From NCBI GenBank assembly GCA_947629815.1, contig CANRFG010000005.1, positions 1-59,482 of the forward strand: a stretch of DNA of 59,482 nt. The letters are read 5' to 3'. Below the pieces are notes generated by a model that saw only the letters and a list, made by a program, of their open reading frames with translations, was not told the origin of the DNA and searched no databases. Numbering within the stretch: position 1 is the stretch's first letter; every line of letters begins with the position of its first letter. Position numbers and translations under genes: made by a program. The stretch is from an uncultured Bacilli bacterium. GTDB lineage: Bacteria; Bacillota_I; Bacilli_A; RF39; UBA660. This document shows positions 9,301-17,636 of the stretch, in pieces.

Positions 9301-10506
9301 ATGATAATTAGAGAAAAATATTTAAAAAGAATGATAGATGCAAAAGATACTGAATTTATAAAAGTAATAACAGGTGTTAGAAGAAGTGGTAAATCTACAC
9401 TTTTATTAATGTTTAGGGATTATTTACTTGAAAATAATATAAGTAGTGAAAATGTAATTTATATCAATTTTGAGTCTGCAAAGTTTGATGATATTAAAAA
9501 TTATAAAGATTTATACAAATATGTTGAACAAAGGGTTAAAAGTGATAAAGTTTATTTGTTATTAGATGAAGTACAAAATGTTAATTCTTGGGAAAAAGCA
9601 ATAAATTCTTTTAAAATTGATTTTGATGTAGATATATATATTACAGGTTCAAATGCATATTTATTATCATCTGAGTTATCCACATTATTATCAGGAAGAT
9701 ATATAGAAATAAAAATGTATCCATTATCATTTAAAGAGTTTTTAATATTTAATGATTATGATAATAATAATTTAGAAGATAAATTTAATGAATATTTAAA
9801 GTATGGTGGATTACCCGCAATAACACTTATAAAGAATAATGATGAATTAGTTCTATCTTATTTAAATGATATATATAATACTATTGTTAAAAAAGATATA
9901 ATTGACAGAAATAACATAAAGGATACAGCTTTACTTGAAAATCTAATAAAATATTTAGCTAACAATATAGGAAGTACGATTTCATCTACAAAAATAAGTG
10001 ATTATTTAAATAGTAATAAAATTGTACAAAAATCAAATCATCAAACAATTGATAATTATTTAAGTATGTTGGAAAAATCATTTATAATGTATAAAGCTGA
10101 TAGAACAGATATAAAAAGTAAATCTTTATTAAAAACTCTCGGTAAATATTATATATCAGATACAGGTATAAGAAATATAGTACTTGGTTTTAGAAATATA
10201 AATGAAGGACATTTACTTGAAAATGTAGTTTATTTAGAATTATTAAGAAGAGGATATAGAGTAAATATTGGAAAATGTAATGATTATGAAGTGGATTTTG
10301 TTGCTGAAAACCCTAATGAAATAAAATATTATCAAGTTACTCAATCTTTAATGAATGAGGAAGTTAAAAATAGAGAATTAAGAAGTTTAGAAAATATAGA
10401 AGACAATTATGAAAAAATAATATTAACTTTAGATAAGTCTATCAACAATGATTATAATGGAATAAAAGTTATAAATATAATAGATTGGTTATTAAAAGAT
10501 GAATAA
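9301..10506 (+). CDS. AAA-type ATPase with DUF4143 C-terminal domain
   Basis: 401 residues from the ATG at 9301, which has AGGTGA 7 bp upstream; a GTG at 9292 overlaps that site and is unlikely. Walker A is GVRRSGKST near residue 28. Walker B is VYLLLDEVQ near residue 86. A sensor-like YITGSNAYLL follows, and then the family-typical LSGRY-x-E-I-x-M-YPLSFKEF. The C-terminal part has YYISDTGIRN and a nuclease-like YEVDFVA region of DUF4143. Such proteins are widespread and variable in gut Firmicutes and Bacteroidetes. Their function is unknown; a role in defence or mobile-element biology is often suspected. A decayed relative on the opposite strand lies 200 bp downstream, followed by the AbiE toxin-antitoxin pair, so the locus is an accessory island. 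Confidence 0.85.
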   Translation: MIIREKYLKRMIDAKDTEFIKVITGVRRSGKSTLLLMFRDYLLENNISSENVIYINFESAKFDDIKNYKDLYKYVEQRVKSDKVYLLLDEVQNVNSWEKAINSFKIDFDVDIYITGSNAYLLSSELSTLLSGRYIEIKMYPLSFKEFLIFNDYDNNNLEDKFNEYLKYGGLPAITLIKNNDELVLSYLNDIYNTIVKKDIIDRNNIKDTALLENLIKYLANNIGSTISSTKISDYLNSNKIVQKSNHQTIDNYLSMLEKSFIMYKADRTDIKSKSLLKTLGKYYISDTGIRNIVLGFRNINEGHLLENVVYLELLRRGYRVNIGKCNDYEVDFVAENPNEIKYYQVTQSLMNEEVKNRELRSLENIEDNYEKIILTLDKSINNDYNGIKVINIIDWLLKDE

Positions 10507-10526
10507 AATGTATTAATTTGTAATTT

Positions 10527-10580
10527 AAATGCTATAGAATTAGAGTGGAATTTTAAGTCTCTCTTAACTATAGTATTTTT
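10527..10580 (+). terminator. Probable terminator of the DUF4143 ATPase gene
   Basis: Arms AAATGCTATAG (10527-10537) and CTATAGTATTT (10568-10578) pair over 11 bp, with weak extra pairing inside, and are followed by a T-run. Confidence 0.5.
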
Positions 10581-10709
10581 TAATATCTAAATAATTTGAT
10601 ATTTTTTAAATACAATAAATTTATAAATTATATATAGAATATTTTTAAGTTAACTTTTATAATACCTGAAAAGAACTCAAGATATTAAGTTCTAATTACA
10701 ATAATTATA

Positions 10710-11187
10710 TTATTTATTAATACAAAATACTGCATATAATGGTACTGATTTTATGTTATTTTCAAATCCAAAATTTTTAGTAGATATCCTAATACTATAC
10801 TTAGGATTATATTTTTTAATATACTCATTTAAACTTTTACTATTGGTTCTTCTTCCACTTTTTACTTCTATTGGTATAATATCACCATTTATTTTTATTA
10901 AGAAGTCTATTTCATATTTATCAAAATTATAATAATATAATTCTTTTGATTTAGGATATAATTCACAAGCTATATAGTTTTCAGTTAAAACACCTTTAAA
11001 TATTTCATTTTTATCTAAAATAATTTCACTATAGTCTAAATTAGATAATGATCTAAGTAAACCTACATCACTTAAATATAATTTAAATTTGTCAGAATTA
11101 ACGAATGCTTTAAGTGGTGATTCATTTTTTTTCTGTTAGGTTACACCTTAATATCATATTACTAGCAAGTAACCAATCTAAACTACT
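10710..11187 (-). pseudogene. Remnant of a second DUF4143 ATPase, N-terminal ATPase region missing and frameshifted
   Basis: Read on the minus strand, one frame gives S-S-L-D-W-L-L-A-S-N-M (from 11187). After a run of eight A residues (11125-11132 on the plus strand) it continues in another frame as ESPLKAF...FKLYLSDVGLLRSL, then TENYIACELY, YEIDFLI, IPIEVKSG and SVPLYAVFCINK up to the stop at 10710. This is the C-terminal half of a typical DUF4143 protein: a DWLL...PLKA segment, FKLY-LSDVGLL, an EVD-type nuclease core and an NIPLYAVF-like end. There is no in-frame start, the ATPase half is absent and the A-tract carries a one-base frameshift. It belongs to a different DUF4143 subgroup from the intact gene at 9301. 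Confidence 0.75.
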
Positions 11188-11189
11188 TT

Positions 11190-11242
11190 TTTCGTACAAA
11201 ATGTACGAAATTATAGCAAAAATATGTACATTTTGTACGAAA
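11190..11242 (-). promoter_or_regulatory. Orphan promoter flanked by two TTCGTACAAAATGTAC operators
   Basis: The perfect palindrome TTTCGTACA-AAA-TGTACGAAA (11190-11210) and an inverted partial copy, GTACATTTTGTACGAA (11226-11241), lie either side of a minus-strand TATAAT (TATAAT within GCTATAATTTC). This looks like an autoregulated promoter directed at the ATPase remnant immediately downstream. The regulator is unknown. Confidence 0.45.
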
Positions 11243-11410
11243 TTTATACTTTTTAAAAAATTTTTATTTGAGTAATCTTATTTACAATGTAATTCTTATC
11301 TTTGTTCTTTACTTTAAGTTTGTTTCTATAACAACTTAAAAAGAATTTTAGAAATTGAGTTATATTAAAAATTTAAATATATCAAAGTTCCTATTGCTTA
11401 TCTATAACTT

Positions 11411-11449
11411 TAAAAAAATATGTAAGTTCTTCCAAAAGTTCTTACATAC
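11411..11449 (-). terminator. Terminator of the abiE operon
   Basis: On the minus strand, TATGTAAG pairs with CTTACATA across a 14-nt loop and is followed by a run of seven T. It starts 11 bp after the abiEii stop codon. Confidence 0.65.
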
Positions 11450-11459
11450 TTTAATTTTA

Positions 11460-12311
11460 TTATGCTATAACTAATGCTGATTCTAATATTTCAATTATTT
11501 CGTTTATTGCATTAATTGTATCTTCGAATTTTACTTTTTTCGCATAGTTAAGTTTTTTACTATAATTATAAAATAATTCTTTTAATACAGCACTATCTTT
11601 TATTATTTCAAATATATTGTTTATGTATTCAATATCAAAATTTACATTTCTATGCTTAAATGTTCTTTCAATAGCTTTAATTAATGTATTTTTATTCACT
11701 TTATCAATATGATTATTTATTATTACATAAATATCATAAAAGTCTTTAGCTCTTGTAGTAGTTATATTTTTGCTAATAATACTTTCAAACTTTTCAGCTA
11801 TTATAGTTTCAATGGTGTAAGCCATAATGTTAATAGTTTTTTCTTCAAATATAGAGTTATATTTATATTTAATTTCTCTTGGTGTAATAACATCTCCTGT
11901 TGTTACTTCTATAAAAAAATTAGTTTTTAATTTATCATATTCTCCATATACATTTATTCTATAACCACCATATTCATCTTCTAATTTGATATCCTTAATA
12001 TAATCTATTTTAAAAATAAAACCATCATCTATATCAATTGATAATATTTCTTCAAAAATATCTTTAATAGACTGTTCATTTAATGGAATACTTTTTAATG
12101 TAGCGTCTATATCTTTTGTAGTTCTCATATCACTTCCTATAATTGAAGAAAGTAATACTCCACCTTTTAGAATAATATTATCTTTATACTTGCTTTTTTC
12201 TAACCTCATTAGTACATGTTCAAAGAAAAACATTTGATGAAGATGTAATGATATATCATTACTTCCATTAGCGTGTTTTTTTATTAGAGCATTAAGTTTA
12301 TTACTATTCAT
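11460..12311 (-). CDS. abiEii: AbiEii nucleotidyltransferase toxin (type IV toxin-antitoxin, phage abortive infection)
   Basis: 283 residues of the AbiEii/AbiGii family (PF08843), a DNA-polymerase-beta-like nucleotidyltransferase fold. The defining motifs are visible: LKGGVLLSS (GG-x-x-L, about residue 45) and R-T-T-K-D-I-D (about residue 61), the metal-binding acid pair. A later ETIIAEKFESI segment and KDFYDIYVI are also typical. In characterised systems the toxin halts growth after phage infection, and the cognate AbiEi represses the operon and neutralises the effect without direct binding. The start codon overlaps the abiEi stop by one base (TAATG), the usual coupled arrangement. The gene looks intact. 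Confidence 0.88.
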   Translation of the reverse strand: MNSNKLNALIKKHANGSNDISLHLHQMFFFEHVLMRLEKSKYKDNIILKGGVLLSSIIGSDMRTTKDIDATLKSIPLNEQSIKDIFEEILSIDIDDGFIFKIDYIKDIKLEDEYGGYRINVYGEYDKLKTNFFIEVTTGDVITPREIKYKYNSIFEEKTINIMAYTIETIIAEKFESIISKNITTTRAKDFYDIYVIINNHIDKVNKNTLIKAIERTFKHRNVNFDIEYINNIFEIIKDSAVLKELFYNYSKKLNYAKKVKFEDTINAINEIIEILESALVIA

Positions 12312-12904
12312 TATAAAATTACCTGCATAATTTCTACAACTTCCTTTTCAATGTTTAACTTTTTTGAATATTTAGCAAGTTTTAAAATATTTTTGCTTTT
12401 TCTTTCAGCATACCATTTTAAAGCCTTAGTATAAATTTCTTTATCCATATGATTTTTATTTTTAATAATATCACAAATAGTTCTTTCAACATCATAACAT
12501 TTAATATCCATGCCATATGGAGATTTAATGGTTTCCATTCCTAAGTTTAAAACACTATCATCTACATAATGCAGTGATACTGTATCAATATTTTGTAGTT
12601 GTCCACCATATCCACGAGGAACAGTAATATCAAAATATAATGGTGTTCTATCTGATAAATCGTGTAAAAAAAGGGACGTAGTATAAGAAAATATAGCATT
12701 TTTACTTTTTGAAATAATTGTATAATAATAATCATTAATCATGTTAGGTAATGAATAATATCCAGCTGATACTCTTTCTAACAAACCACCATCACATAAT
12801 CTTTTTAATGCCATTTTATTTAATCCATTATTAACGACTTCTTTAGTAGTAATATAACCATCATTTTTTTCTACTAATTGTAAAATCTTTTCTAAATCAC
12901 TCAT
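12311..12904 (-). CDS. abiEi: AbiEi antitoxin / transcriptional repressor
   Basis: 197 residues from the ATG at 12904, preceded by GAGAGG; a GTG at 12913 lies inside that ribosome binding site and is unlikely. The N-terminal winged helix-turn-helix (about 1-55: LVEKNDGYITTKEV...LCDGGLLERVSAGYYSLP) matches the AbiEi N-terminal domain. The rest, including SYTTSLFLHDLSDRTP and TVPRGYG, is the AbiEi antitoxin domain. The protein is expected to bind inverted repeats in its own promoter and to neutralise AbiEii. A 17-bp inverted repeat lies between this gene and the divergent spoVD-like PBP gene and is the best candidate operator. Confidence 0.88.
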   Translation of the reverse strand: MSDLEKILQLVEKNDGYITTKEVVNNGLNKMALKRLCDGGLLERVSAGYYSLPNMINDYYYTIISKSKNAIFSYTTSLFLHDLSDRTPLYFDITVPRGYGGQLQNIDTVSLHYVDDSVLNLGMETIKSPYGMDIKCYDVERTICDIIKNKNHMDKEIYTKALKWYAERKSKNILKLAKYSKKLNIEKEVVEIMQVIL

Positions 12905-12962
12905 AGATAACACCTCTCTTGTGATAATTATACTATATTATTGACTAAAATAAAATAGTTTT

Positions 12963-13010
12963 TGTTACTTTTTAAATTATTTTTTTAATATTTTAATTTT
13001 AAAAGTAACA
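12963..13010. promoter_or_regulatory. 17-bp inverted repeat between abiEi and the spoVD-like gene, candidate AbiEi operator
   Basis: TGTTACTTTTTAAATTA (12963-12979) and TAATTTTAAAAGTAACA (12994-13010) are inverted copies with one mismatch, separated by 14 bp. A plus-strand TATAAT (13013-13018) directly follows the right arm and could serve the PBP gene. A minus-strand TATAAT (12927-12932) precedes abiEi. AbiEi of Streptococcus is known to bind paired inverted repeats at its own promoter; assignment here is by position and shape only. Confidence 0.45.
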
Positions 13011-13077
13011 TTTATAATAACTTATAAAATGTTCTTTTTTTCATTAAAAATTCATATGTTACACTAGGGTGAATACT

Positions 13078-14985
13078 ATGTTTTTTAAAAATATACATTC
13101 AAGAATAAAAATAGTTTTAATAATAATAATTTTCCTATTTATTCTAATAATTGCTAAAGTATTTTATATACAAGTAATAGATTATAATAAACTTTCAAAT
13201 TATGCATCAGATTTATGGAGTAGAAATCTACCAATAGAAGCAAATCGAGGTATTATATACGATACAAATGGTGTAGTTTTAGCTGATAACATAACTACAG
13301 TATCATTAGTAATAATACCTAATCAAGTACAAAATAAAGAAGAAACAGCAAGAAAATTATCTGAAATATTAAATGTTTCATATGATGAAATGTATTCACA
13401 TGTGAGTAAAAAAACATCAATTGAAAGAGTACATCCAGAAGGAAGAAGATTAAGTTATGAAATAGCAGATAAAATAAATGAATTAAAATTACCAGGTATA
13501 TATTTAATAAAAGAATCAAAAAGATATTATCCATATGATACATTATTGTCACATACTATTGGATTTGTAGGAATAGATAATCAAGGTTTAAGTGGACTTG
13601 AACTACTTTATGATGATTACTTAACAGGAAGTTATGGAGCAATAAAATATTTTAGTGACGCTAAAGGAAATAGATTAAATTTAAGTGAAATATATGAACA
13701 GCCACAAGATGGTATAAATTTAACTCTTACAATAAATTATGAAATACAATCTTCATTAGAAAGAGAATTAAATAATGCTGTATTAAAATATAATCCTGAT
13801 CAAGCGCTTGGAATAGCGATGAATCCAAAAACAGGTGAGATTTTGGCGATTGCCTCAAAACCAGACTTTTCTCCTAGTAATTATCAAAATTATACAGTAG
13901 AAGAAATAAATAGAAATTTGCCTATTTGGGCAACATATGAACCAGGTTCAACTTTTAAAATAATAACACTTGCATCTTCATTAGAAGAAGGAATAGTAGA
14001 TTTAGAAAAAGATACATTTTTTGATGGTGGTGCGATAACAGTAGAAGGCGCAACAATACATTGTTGGAAACATGGAGGACATGGCGCTCAAACATATTTA
14101 CAAGTTGTAGAAAATTCATGTAACCCTGGATTTGTAAATTTAGGATTAAAACTAGGTAAAGAAAAATTATTCTCATATATAGATAAATTTGGATTTGGTA
14201 AAAAAACAGGTGTCGATTTAAATGGGGAAAGTAGTGGAATATTATTTAGTTTAGATAAAGTAGGTCCTGTTGAATTAGCTACAACTGCATTTGGTCAAGG
14301 TGTAAGTGTAACTCCTATACAACAAATAACAGCAGTAAGTGCAGCAATAAATGGAGGAACATTATATAAACCATATGTTGTAAAAAGTTTAAACGAACCT
14401 GTTACAAATACAGTAATACAAGAAAATCATCCAACAAAAGTAAGAACAGTTATAAGTGAAGAAACAAGTAAAAAAGTAAGAGAAACATTAGAAAGTGTAG
14501 TAACAAATGGTACAGGAAGACCTGCATATATAGAAGGATATAGAGTAGGAGGAAAAACAGGAACTGCTCAAAAAGTAAAAGATGGAAAATATATGGTAGG
14601 AAATTATATCGTATCATTTATTGGATTTTTACCGGCCGATGACCCACAAATTGTTGTATATGTAGCGATAGATAATGCTAAAGGAGTAACACAATATGGA
14701 GGTACAGTCGCAGCACCTATAGCAAAAAACATACTTACTGATTCTATAGAAATTTTAGGTATTGAAAAAAGAAACACAACAACAGAAAAAAAATATAACT
14801 ATGGTGAAAAAAAATATGTGACTGTACCTAATGTAGTTGGATATTCCGTTTCAGATGCTAAAAAAGAATTAAAAGGATTTAATTTAGAATTTTCTGGTAC
14901 AGGAGATAAAATAAGTTATCAATCACCAGAAGCAAATACAAGAGTTTTAGAAGGTTCAAGTATTAGATTATTATTAACAGAATAG
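13078..14985 (+). CDS. spoVD: Class B penicillin-binding protein with C-terminal PASTA domain, SpoVD-like
   Basis: 635 residues from the ATG at 13078 with AGGGTGA upstream; a GTG at 13069 lies inside that site. A short cytoplasmic N-terminus and one membrane helix (about 10-30) precede the dimerisation domain and the transpeptidase domain. Catalytic motifs are S291-T-F-K, S347-C-N and K493-T-G. One PASTA domain (about 578-635) ends the protein. It cross-links peptidoglycan outside the membrane, pairing with a SEDS glycosyltransferase. The next two genes are mraY and a SEDS gene, as in Bacillus spoVD-murE-mraY-murD-spoVE with murE and murD missing, so a cortex (SpoVD/SpoVE) role is favoured. 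A vegetative division role cannot be excluded. Confidence 0.85.
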   Translation: MFFKNIHSRIKIVLIIIIFLFILIIAKVFYIQVIDYNKLSNYASDLWSRNLPIEANRGIIYDTNGVVLADNITTVSLVIIPNQVQNKEETARKLSEILNVSYDEMYSHVSKKTSIERVHPEGRRLSYEIADKINELKLPGIYLIKESKRYYPYDTLLSHTIGFVGIDNQGLSGLELLYDDYLTGSYGAIKYFSDAKGNRLNLSEIYEQPQDGINLTLTINYEIQSSLERELNNAVLKYNPDQALGIAMNPKTGEILAIASKPDFSPSNYQNYTVEEINRNLPIWATYEPGSTFKIITLASSLEEGIVDLEKDTFFDGGAITVEGATIHCWKHGGHGAQTYLQVVENSCNPGFVNLGLKLGKEKLFSYIDKFGFGKKTGVDLNGESSGILFSLDKVGPVELATTAFGQGVSVTPIQQITAVSAAINGGTLYKPYVVKSLNEPVTNTVIQENHPTKVRTVISEETSKKVRETLESVVTNGTGRPAYIEGYRVGGKTGTAQKVKDGKYMVGNYIVSFIGFLPADDPQIVVYVAIDNAKGVTQYGGTVAAPIAKNILTDSIEILGIEKRNTTTEKKYNYGEKKYVTVPNVVGYSVSDAKKELKGFNLEFSGTGDKISYQSPEANTRVLEGSSIRLLLTE

Positions 14986-14996
14986 AAGGTGAAATT

Positions 14997-15989
14997 ATGA
15001 TAATGATGGTTAAATCAGTACTTTCAATGATGATAGGATTTATATTTTCATTAATAGTTGGTGTTTTTCTAGTACCAATATTAAAAAAGAAAAAAATTAA
15101 TCAAACATTAAGTATATACTTAGAAGAAAGACATAAAAAAAAGATAGGAACTCCTACTATGGGAGGATTAATATTTATAATACCTGTTATTATTTATTTA
15201 ATATTGATGATAATATTAGGTAAAATTAAAATAAATTATACATTAATTTTAGTAGTTTTTACTTTCTTAAGTTATTCTTTAATAGGTTTTATAGATGATT
15301 ATTTAATAATTAAAAAAAACAATAATAAAGGATTAAGTGAAACTTCAAAATTTGTAATGCAAATAATAATAGCAGTTATATTTTTCTTTATATTTATGAA
15401 AGGTGGAAATGAACCATTAATATGGATACATACACTTAATATTAAAGTAAATATTGGTTGGTTATATGGAGTATTTATATTACTTGTTTTAGTTGCAAGT
15501 AGTAATGCAGTAAATATAACAGATGGACTTGATGGACTTTCAGGTGGTCTTAGTTTAATTGCTTTTATAACTTTTTCACTTATTTCATGGAATACAGGAT
15601 GGCTAGAAGGATATAGTGATATTGCACTTTTTGGATTTGCTTTATCAGGAGCTTTACTTGGATTTTTAGTTTTCAATATAAAACCTGCTAAAATATTTAT
15701 GGGGGATACAGGTTCACTTGCGCTTGGCGCAACACTTGGAACATATGCAATACTTACAAGACATGAATTATTACTAATTGTAATAGGAATAGTATTTGTA
15801 ATAGAAACATTAAGTTGTGTTATTCAAAGATTTTATTATAAATTAACTAAAAAAAGACTTTTTCCTATGACACCAATACATCATACTTTTGAAAAAATGG
15901 GTTGGAAAGAAGAAAACATAGTTAAATTATTTTGGATAGTTGGTTTAATTGCTTCCATGATATCACTTAGTTTTGGGGTATTATTATGA
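14997..15989 (+). CDS. mraY: Phospho-N-acetylmuramoyl-pentapeptide transferase (MraY)
   Basis: 330 residues, about ten membrane helices. It transfers phospho-MurNAc-pentapeptide from the UDP precursor to undecaprenyl phosphate to make lipid I. Diagnostic motifs are present: TMGGLIF, the acidic loop FIDDY, NITDGLDGLSGG, the catalytic-loop FMGDTGSLALG, and the HHTFEKMGW histidine loop. An AGGTGA site sits just upstream of the ATG. It overlaps the following SEDS gene by four bases (ATGA), and the PBP gene ends 11 bp before it, so the three form one operon. Confidence 0.95.
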   Translation: MIMMVKSVLSMMIGFIFSLIVGVFLVPILKKKKINQTLSIYLEERHKKKIGTPTMGGLIFIIPVIIYLILMIILGKIKINYTLILVVFTFLSYSLIGFIDDYLIIKKNNNKGLSETSKFVMQIIIAVIFFFIFMKGGNEPLIWIHTLNIKVNIGWLYGVFILLVLVASSNAVNITDGLDGLSGGLSLIAFITFSLISWNTGWLEGYSDIALFGFALSGALLGFLVFNIKPAKIFMGDTGSLALGATLGTYAILTRHELLLIVIGIVFVIETLSCVIQRFYYKLTKKRLFPMTPIHHTFEKMGWKEENIVKLFWIVGLIASMISLSFGVLL

Positions 15990-17077
15990 AAAAGAAAAAT
16001 GTAGAAATGTTATTAGTAATTTCAGTTATTTTAATATCTATATTTGGTATTGTAATGATTTATTCAGCATCATATATTTGGGCAGAATTTAAATATAATG
16101 ATTCACTTAAATATGTAAAAAATCAAGCATTATTCTTTATAATAGGTATTATTTTAATGTTTTTTGTAAGTAAAATAGATTATAAAATTTATTTAAAAAA
16201 AGCAAATATAATTTTAATTGGTTGTTTAATATTATTAGTATTAGTAATAATTCCAGGTGTTGGTATGGTTAGAAATGGTAGTAGAAGTTGGTTTGGTATT
16301 GGTTCATTTGGAGTTCAACCTAGTGAATTTACTAAACTTGCTTTAATAATATTTACATCTAAATATTTAATGAATAATGAAAAAAGAATGAAAGATATAA
16401 AAAAAGGAGTTTTACCAATACTAGCTGTTTTATTTTTAACATTTGGACTTATAATGTTACAGCCAGATTTTGGAACAGGTATGATAATAGTAGTTTCAAT
16501 AATAGGATTATTATTTGTAGGTGGAGTAAATATGAAATTTTTTATAGGACTTGGAATTATAGGGGTTTTAGGTATAACAGGTCTTATTATAGTTGCTCCT
16601 TATCGTTTAGCGCGTATTCTTTCATTTTTAAATCCTTGGTCTGACCCACTTGGTAGTGGATTTCAAATAATACAATCATTATATGCGATAGGACCTGGTG
16701 GATTATTTGGATTTGGATTTTTAAATTCAAGGCAAAAACATTTTTATTTACCAGAGCCACAAACAGATTTTATTTTTTCTATAATTAGTGAAGAATTTGG
16801 ATTTCTTGGAATAGTTATAGTTGCAGCTTTATTTTTAACTATAATTATTACAGGATTTAAAATATCTAGAAATTGTAAAGATATATTTGGAAAATATTTA
16901 TCATTTGGAATAATGTTTCAATTATCTTTTCAAGCCATACTTAATTTAATGGTTGTAGTAGGGCTTATTCCTGTAACGGGAGTAACACTTCCTTTTCTTT
17001 CTTATGGTGGCTCTAGTTTGCTTATAACTTTATGTAGTATTGGAATAGTCCTTAATATTTCAAGGTATGAGAAATAA
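15986..17077 (+). CDS. spoVE: SEDS peptidoglycan glycosyltransferase, FtsW/SpoVE type
   Basis: 363 residues, about ten membrane helices. The SEDS signature is clear: RSWFGIGSFGVQPSE, DFGTG, then WSDPLGSGFQ, AIGPGGLFG and YLPEPQTDFIFS, with the Asp of TDFIF as the expected catalytic-region residue. SEDS proteins polymerise lipid II with a partner class B PBP. It is translationally coupled to mraY (ATGA overlap) and lies in the operon of the SpoVD-like PBP, favouring SpoVE. It is the only SEDS gene in the window, and FtsW is the alternative reading. Confidence 0.88.
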   Translation: MKKKNVEMLLVISVILISIFGIVMIYSASYIWAEFKYNDSLKYVKNQALFFIIGIILMFFVSKIDYKIYLKKANIILIGCLILLVLVIIPGVGMVRNGSRSWFGIGSFGVQPSEFTKLALIIFTSKYLMNNEKRMKDIKKGVLPILAVLFLTFGLIMLQPDFGTGMIIVVSIIGLLFVGGVNMKFFIGLGIIGVLGITGLIIVAPYRLARILSFLNPWSDPLGSGFQIIQSLYAIGPGGLFGFGFLNSRQKHFYLPEPQTDFIFSIISEEFGFLGIVIVAALFLTIIITGFKISRNCKDIFGKYLSFGIMFQLSFQAILNLMVVVGLIPVTGVTLPFLSYGGSSLLITLCSIGIVLNISRYEK

Positions 17078-17098
17078 CTTTAATAGTTATTTTTTTTT
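17072..17098 (+). terminator. Intrinsic terminator overlapping the stop codon of the SEDS gene
   Basis: The stem AAATAACT (17072-17079) / AGTTATTT (17085-17092), loop TTAAT, is followed by a T-run. The TAA stop lies in the left arm. Confidence 0.8.
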
Positions 17099-17118
17099 GT
17101 AAACTTTTCATAAATATC

Positions 17119-17187
17119 TTTACAAAATGGAAATAATAGAGTAAAATAGTGGATGTAAGTGGGATAAAGTGTCAAAAAGTGGGGTGT
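17119..17187 (+). promoter_or_regulatory. mraZ promoter with four 10-bp MraZ-type operator repeats
   Basis: TTTACA (17119-17124), 17-bp spacer, TAAAAT (17142-17147). Directly downstream, AGTG recurs at 17148, 17158, 17168 and 17178, exactly every 10 bp; three of the four copies read AGTGG. MraZ proteins bind tandem 10-bp repeats of this kind (TGGGN types in Proteobacteria, AAAGTG-type in Mollicutes), so this is the expected autoregulatory site, placed where it would block early transcription. Confidence 0.75.
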
Positions 17188-17192
17188 TTGAT

Positions 17193-17627
17193 ATGTTCAT
17201 GGGAGAATATCATTATTCAATTGATGAAAAAGGAAGAATAACAATTCCTTCAAAATTAAGGTATGAACTAGGTGAAAATTTCATACTTACTCGTGGACTA
17301 GATGGTTGCTTATTTATATATCCAAAGCAAGAATGGGTAACTATTGTAAATAAATATAAAGAACTACCAAACATTAAAGACGCTAGAAATTTTATGAGAT
17401 TTTTTCTATCAGGTGCGACAATATGTGAACTTGATAAACAAGGTAGAGTAAACATAAATCAACCACTAATAGATTATGCTGATTTAAAAAAAGACTGTGT
17501 AATAATTGGCGTAAACGAGAGAATAGAAATTTGGAGCAAAGAACGTTGGGAAACATTTATCCAAGAAAATGAAAACAACTTATCAGATATTGCAGATAAT
17601 TTATTTGCATCTAATTTAAGTATTTAG
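17193..17627 (+). CDS. mraZ: Transcriptional regulator MraZ
   Basis: 144 residues from the ATG at 17193, which gives the canonical MFMGEYHYSIDEKGRI start; an upstream GTG at 17169 lies inside the operator repeats and is rejected. Two AbrB-like/SpoVT-like DNA-binding halves are visible: DEKGRITIPSKLR (about 14-26) and the second copy CELDKQGRVNINQPL (about 86-100), between which LTRGLDGCLFIYP is typical. MraZ forms a multimeric ring and represses the division/cell-wall operon it heads. Four tandem operator repeats lie immediately upstream. Confidence 0.95.
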   Translation: MFMGEYHYSIDEKGRITIPSKLRYELGENFILTRGLDGCLFIYPKQEWVTIVNKYKELPNIKDARNFMRFFLSGATICELDKQGRVNINQPLIDYADLKKDCVIIGVNERIEIWSKERWETFIQENENNLSDIADNLFASNLSI

Positions 17628-17636
17628 GAGGTATTT

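Noticed and set aside
17169-17192. GTG 17169 as the mraZ start
   Set aside because: It lies inside the 10-bp operator repeats, and ATG 17193 gives the canonical MFMGEY start of MraZ.
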